Source: UBA2279 sp034399355 (GTDB lineage: Bacteria; Actinomycetota; Coriobacteriia; Anaerosomatales; Anaerosomataceae). Taken from it: 64,000 bases of DNA. The notes under the pieces were generated by a model that did no database searches, was not told the DNA's origin, and saw nothing but the letters and a program-made list of their open reading frames with translations. Position numbers and translations under genes: made by a program. The stretch covers positions 34,834 through 98,833 of the forward strand of contig JAXMMT010000027.1 in NCBI GenBank assembly GCA_034399355.1, given 5' to 3'. Positions 63,885 through 64,000 of the stretch are shown one piece after another. Numbering within the stretch: the stretch's first letter is position 1; each line of letters starts with the position of its first letter.

Positions 63885-64000
63885 TAGGCCGCCTCGGCGA
63901 ACCTCGATCCCCAGTGATCGTTCCATGTCTTGTTGTAGCGCAGGACCTTGAGCTTGACCATCCCCTGGGCCCCCGGCTTGAGCCAACTCATACCTCTGAG
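63885..64000 (-). mobile_element. probable C-terminus of an ISLre2/UPF0236-type transposase (5' part beyond window)
   Basis: The last 38 codons of a leftward frame end at stop 63885. SMSWLKPGAQGMVKLKVLRY-like residues followed by NKTWNDHW resemble the end of UPF0236 proteins (Trp, GA..M..L pattern, then Asn-Lys). A short inverted repeat TCTCA-AAC-TGAGA lies just after the stop (63870-63882). The frame is cut by the right edge, so the identification rests on a short match. Confidence 0.4.

Overview
This is a GC-rich bacterial chromosome segment with frequent GTG starts. It spans the replication origin and its two flanking gene arms. The gene content (rubrerythrin, Fe-S L-serine dehydratase, ferredoxin-type protein, Mrp-type antiporter cluster, short YidC, GbsR/MarR regulator, no outer-membrane genes) points to an anaerobic or microaerophilic Actinomycetota, most like Coriobacteriia. 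That placement is an inference; no rRNA gene lies in the window.

Layout. 1-4.3 kb: a CNNM/HlyC-type membrane protein cut by the left edge, a small unknown protein, a broken EAL gene, a tandem universal stress protein, a hemolysin-III/PAQR protein and a small membrane protein with a CXXCH motif. 4.3-14.8 kb: a membrane-bound degenerate GGDEF protein that keeps its c-di-GMP I-site, coupled to an Mrp-like operon (E, F, G, MbhD-like, MbhE/B-like, C, D). The operon continues with three further antiporter-type subunits, the last carrying a 300-residue C-terminal extension. A strong hairpin closes it. 14.9-17.5 kb: an overlapping trio of an altered PfkB-type kinase, a CBS-pair protein and a CPA2 cation/proton antiporter. 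17.5-24 kb: ferredoxin-like protein, nitroreductase, sensor kinase, acylphosphatase, DMT transporter, AlkD-like protein, a truncated ABC ATPase and tRNA-Ala. 24-36 kb: a 2,916-residue NdvB-type cyclic glucan synthase, a baeRF-type protein, a GbsR-like regulator with three AACGTT operator-like sites, tRNA-Ile, YjbQ and a bifunctional-nuclease-family protein.

36-54 kb is the origin region. Leftward run a GHKL-ATPase/HTH gene, dnaA, dnaN, recF, dciA-like, gyrB, an unknown membrane protein, gyrA and a HAD phosphatase. Rightward run rpmH, rnpA, yidD, yidC, jag, two perfect parS sites, rsmG, parA, parB, a YtxH protein and a truncated AddB-like gene. DnaA boxes occur in two clusters: one between the GHKL gene and rpmH, the other between dnaA and dnaN. 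The second abuts seven TAG/TAA triplets that look like a DnaA-trio unwinding element, as in Bacillus subtilis.

54-64 kb: rlmN, rubrerythrin, HtrA-type protease, a membrane protein, ddl, a second sensor kinase, a P2-type cation ATPase behind a yybP-ykoY-like (Mn2+) riboswitch, sdaAA, and a likely transposase C-terminus at the right edge.

The points of most interest are the two cation/proton transport operons, each headed by a catalytically altered signalling-type protein; the GHKL-HTH gene in front of dnaA; the origin architecture; and the riboswitch-controlled ATPase.
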